This document shows, piece by piece, positions 5,984 to 6,674 of a stretch of DNA of 6,674 nt (its first letter is position 1; each line of letters opens with the position of its first letter). Location: contig CAZFWT010000080.1 in assembly GCA_964522635.1 (NCBI GenBank), positions 1 through 6,674 of the forward strand. Reading direction: 5' to 3'. The notes beneath the pieces are model-generated. The model made no database searches, was not told where the DNA came from, and saw only the letters and a list, made by a program, of their open reading frames with translations. The stretch comes from JACGMN01 sp964522635. Lineage in GTDB: Archaea > Halobacteriota > Syntropharchaeia > Alkanophagales > Methanospirareceae. The translations under genes were made by a program, and so were the position numbers.

Positions 5984-6674
5984 GTGATGGCAGTCAGTAC
6001 GCAGCTTGTGTTATCGGCGATTACGGTGTCCGTAGCGCTCTTGCTCGTCTTTTTCGTTTACCAGAAGCGTAAAATAAACGCCTCCGCGCTGGTCGGCACG
6101 CTGGGTCTGGGCGTGCTTATTCTGCTTTTGCTGGGGCTTAAATACGGCTATATCGGTCTGCTCACGCTGCTCGCGTTCTTCTTCTTCGGGAACCTCGTGA
6201 CGCGCTACAAATACGATAAGAAATTCAAGCTCGGGGTCGCCGAAGCTCACAGGGGCATGCGGAACATACAGAACGTGCTGGGCAATGGCTTATCGCCGCT
6301 GATCTTTGCGGTGCTCTTCGCGATCTCCAGCGAGCATCTGAACACGCTGTTTCTGCTCGGCTTCTCCGGCTCCATTGCGGCTGCAACCGCAGACACCTTC
6401 TCAACAGAGATCGGGCAGGCAGACGGTACACCGAGATTGATAACGACTCTGAAGCACGTGCCGGTGGGCACGAATGGCGGCGTGAGTCTCCCGGGCTTTG
6501 GCGCTGCTGCGCTCGGCGCGGGCCTGATCGCCTTTGTCTCGCTCCTGTTCCTCGGCTCGCGCGCTGTAACGTATATCGGCGCGATGTTCTTCATCATTTG
6601 CCTCGTCGCGGGGTTTTCAGGCTGCCTGATTGACAGTATTCTCGGCGCTACGGTCGAGGATCGTAATCCGCTCA
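5984..6674 (+). CDS. DUF92 family integral membrane protein, second copy, partial at window end
   Basis: The frame from GTG 5984 (or ATG 5987) is open for 230 codons to the last base, so the C-terminal part, with the last membrane segment, lies outside the window. It aligns without gaps to the first DUF92 protein, with about 32 differences in 230 residues by hand count. The polar motifs are kept: NVLGNGLSP (97-105), ATADTFSTEIG (134-144), GGVSLPG (165-171) and LIDSILGATVEDRNP (215-229). Most changes lie in loops or are conservative swaps in membrane segments; examples are Asp53 to Lys, Cys74 to Arg and Gly214 to Cys. There is no internal stop or frameshift, which indicates selection rather than decay. 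Whether it has the same substrate as the first copy cannot be told. The ATG at 5979 is not usable, since it meets TGA after two codons. Confidence 0.88.
   Translation, partial: MMAVSTQLVLSAITVSVALLLVFFVYQKRKINASALVGTLGLGVLILLLLGLKYGYIGLLTLLAFFFFGNLVTRYKYDKKFKLGVAEAHRGMRNIQNVLGNGLSPLIFAVLFAISSEHLNTLFLLGFSGSIAAATADTFSTEIGQADGTPRLITTLKHVPVGTNGGVSLPGFGAAALGAGLIAFVSLLFLGSRAVTYIGAMFFIICLVAGFSGCLIDSILGATVEDRNPL

Larger units (their letters stand above)
5760..6674 (+). repeat. Tandem duplication, copy B: lonB relic plus DUF92
   Basis: This is the second copy of the segment at 4500-5656. Relative to copy A, the lonB part is rearranged and shortened, the junction has lost one ATAG of a tandem ATAGATAG, and three bases (ATG) are added just before the DUF92 start. 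The rest aligns without gaps to the window end. A 17-base stretch (5743-5759) separates it from the first DUF92 stop and contains the small palindrome CCATG-T-CATGG (to 5761). Confidence 0.85.

Overview
The window looks like a chromosomal segment of a euryarchaeon (methanogen- or methanotroph-like; I cannot name the genus). The best evidence is a membrane-anchored archaeal LonB protease and two integral-membrane DUF92 proteins of the type common in archaea. TATA-like boxes are also placed as expected for archaeal, partly leaderless, transcription. The ectoine genes are a family mostly known from bacteria, so this is either an archaeal lineage that acquired them or an assembly with an unusual junction. 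Nothing in the sequence itself suggests a misassembly.

Left part (1-611): a short stretch with no recognisable gene and a G-rich tract, then the N-terminal DNA-binding half of an IS630-type transposase. The catalytic DDE half is missing. Its frame runs to a stop that lies 19 bases inside the next gene.

Middle (593-2863): a compact ectA-ectB-ectC operon encoding the three enzymes that turn L-aspartate semialdehyde into the compatible solute ectoine. EctB makes 2,4-diaminobutyrate, EctA acetylates it, and EctC cyclises it. Each gene has its own Shine-Dalgarno motif; ectA and ectB are 4 bases apart, and ectB and ectC overlap by ATGA. No ectoine hydroxylase (ectD), dedicated aspartokinase, EctR-type regulator or transporter is present here. 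I see no convincing promoter directly before ectA, so transcription may start upstream of or inside the transposase remnant.

Right part (2864-6674): a 107-base gap with a good TATA-like box precedes lonB (ATP-dependent membrane protease). A DUF92 membrane protein gene follows. The segment made of the lonB 3' end plus DUF92 is then repeated in tandem: a decayed lonB fragment (5760-5945) is followed by a second DUF92 gene that is open to the window end. The two DUF92 proteins differ at about 32 of 230 compared residues (hand count, about 86% identity), while the lonB copy is clearly dead. The 33 bases between lonB and DUF92 that carry the putative promoter are identical in both copies.

The most notable points are an archaeal ectoine operon joined to a transposase remnant, and the partial lonB-DUF92 duplication that left two intact DUF92 paralogues. 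I found no evidence of a wholly new multi-gene system.
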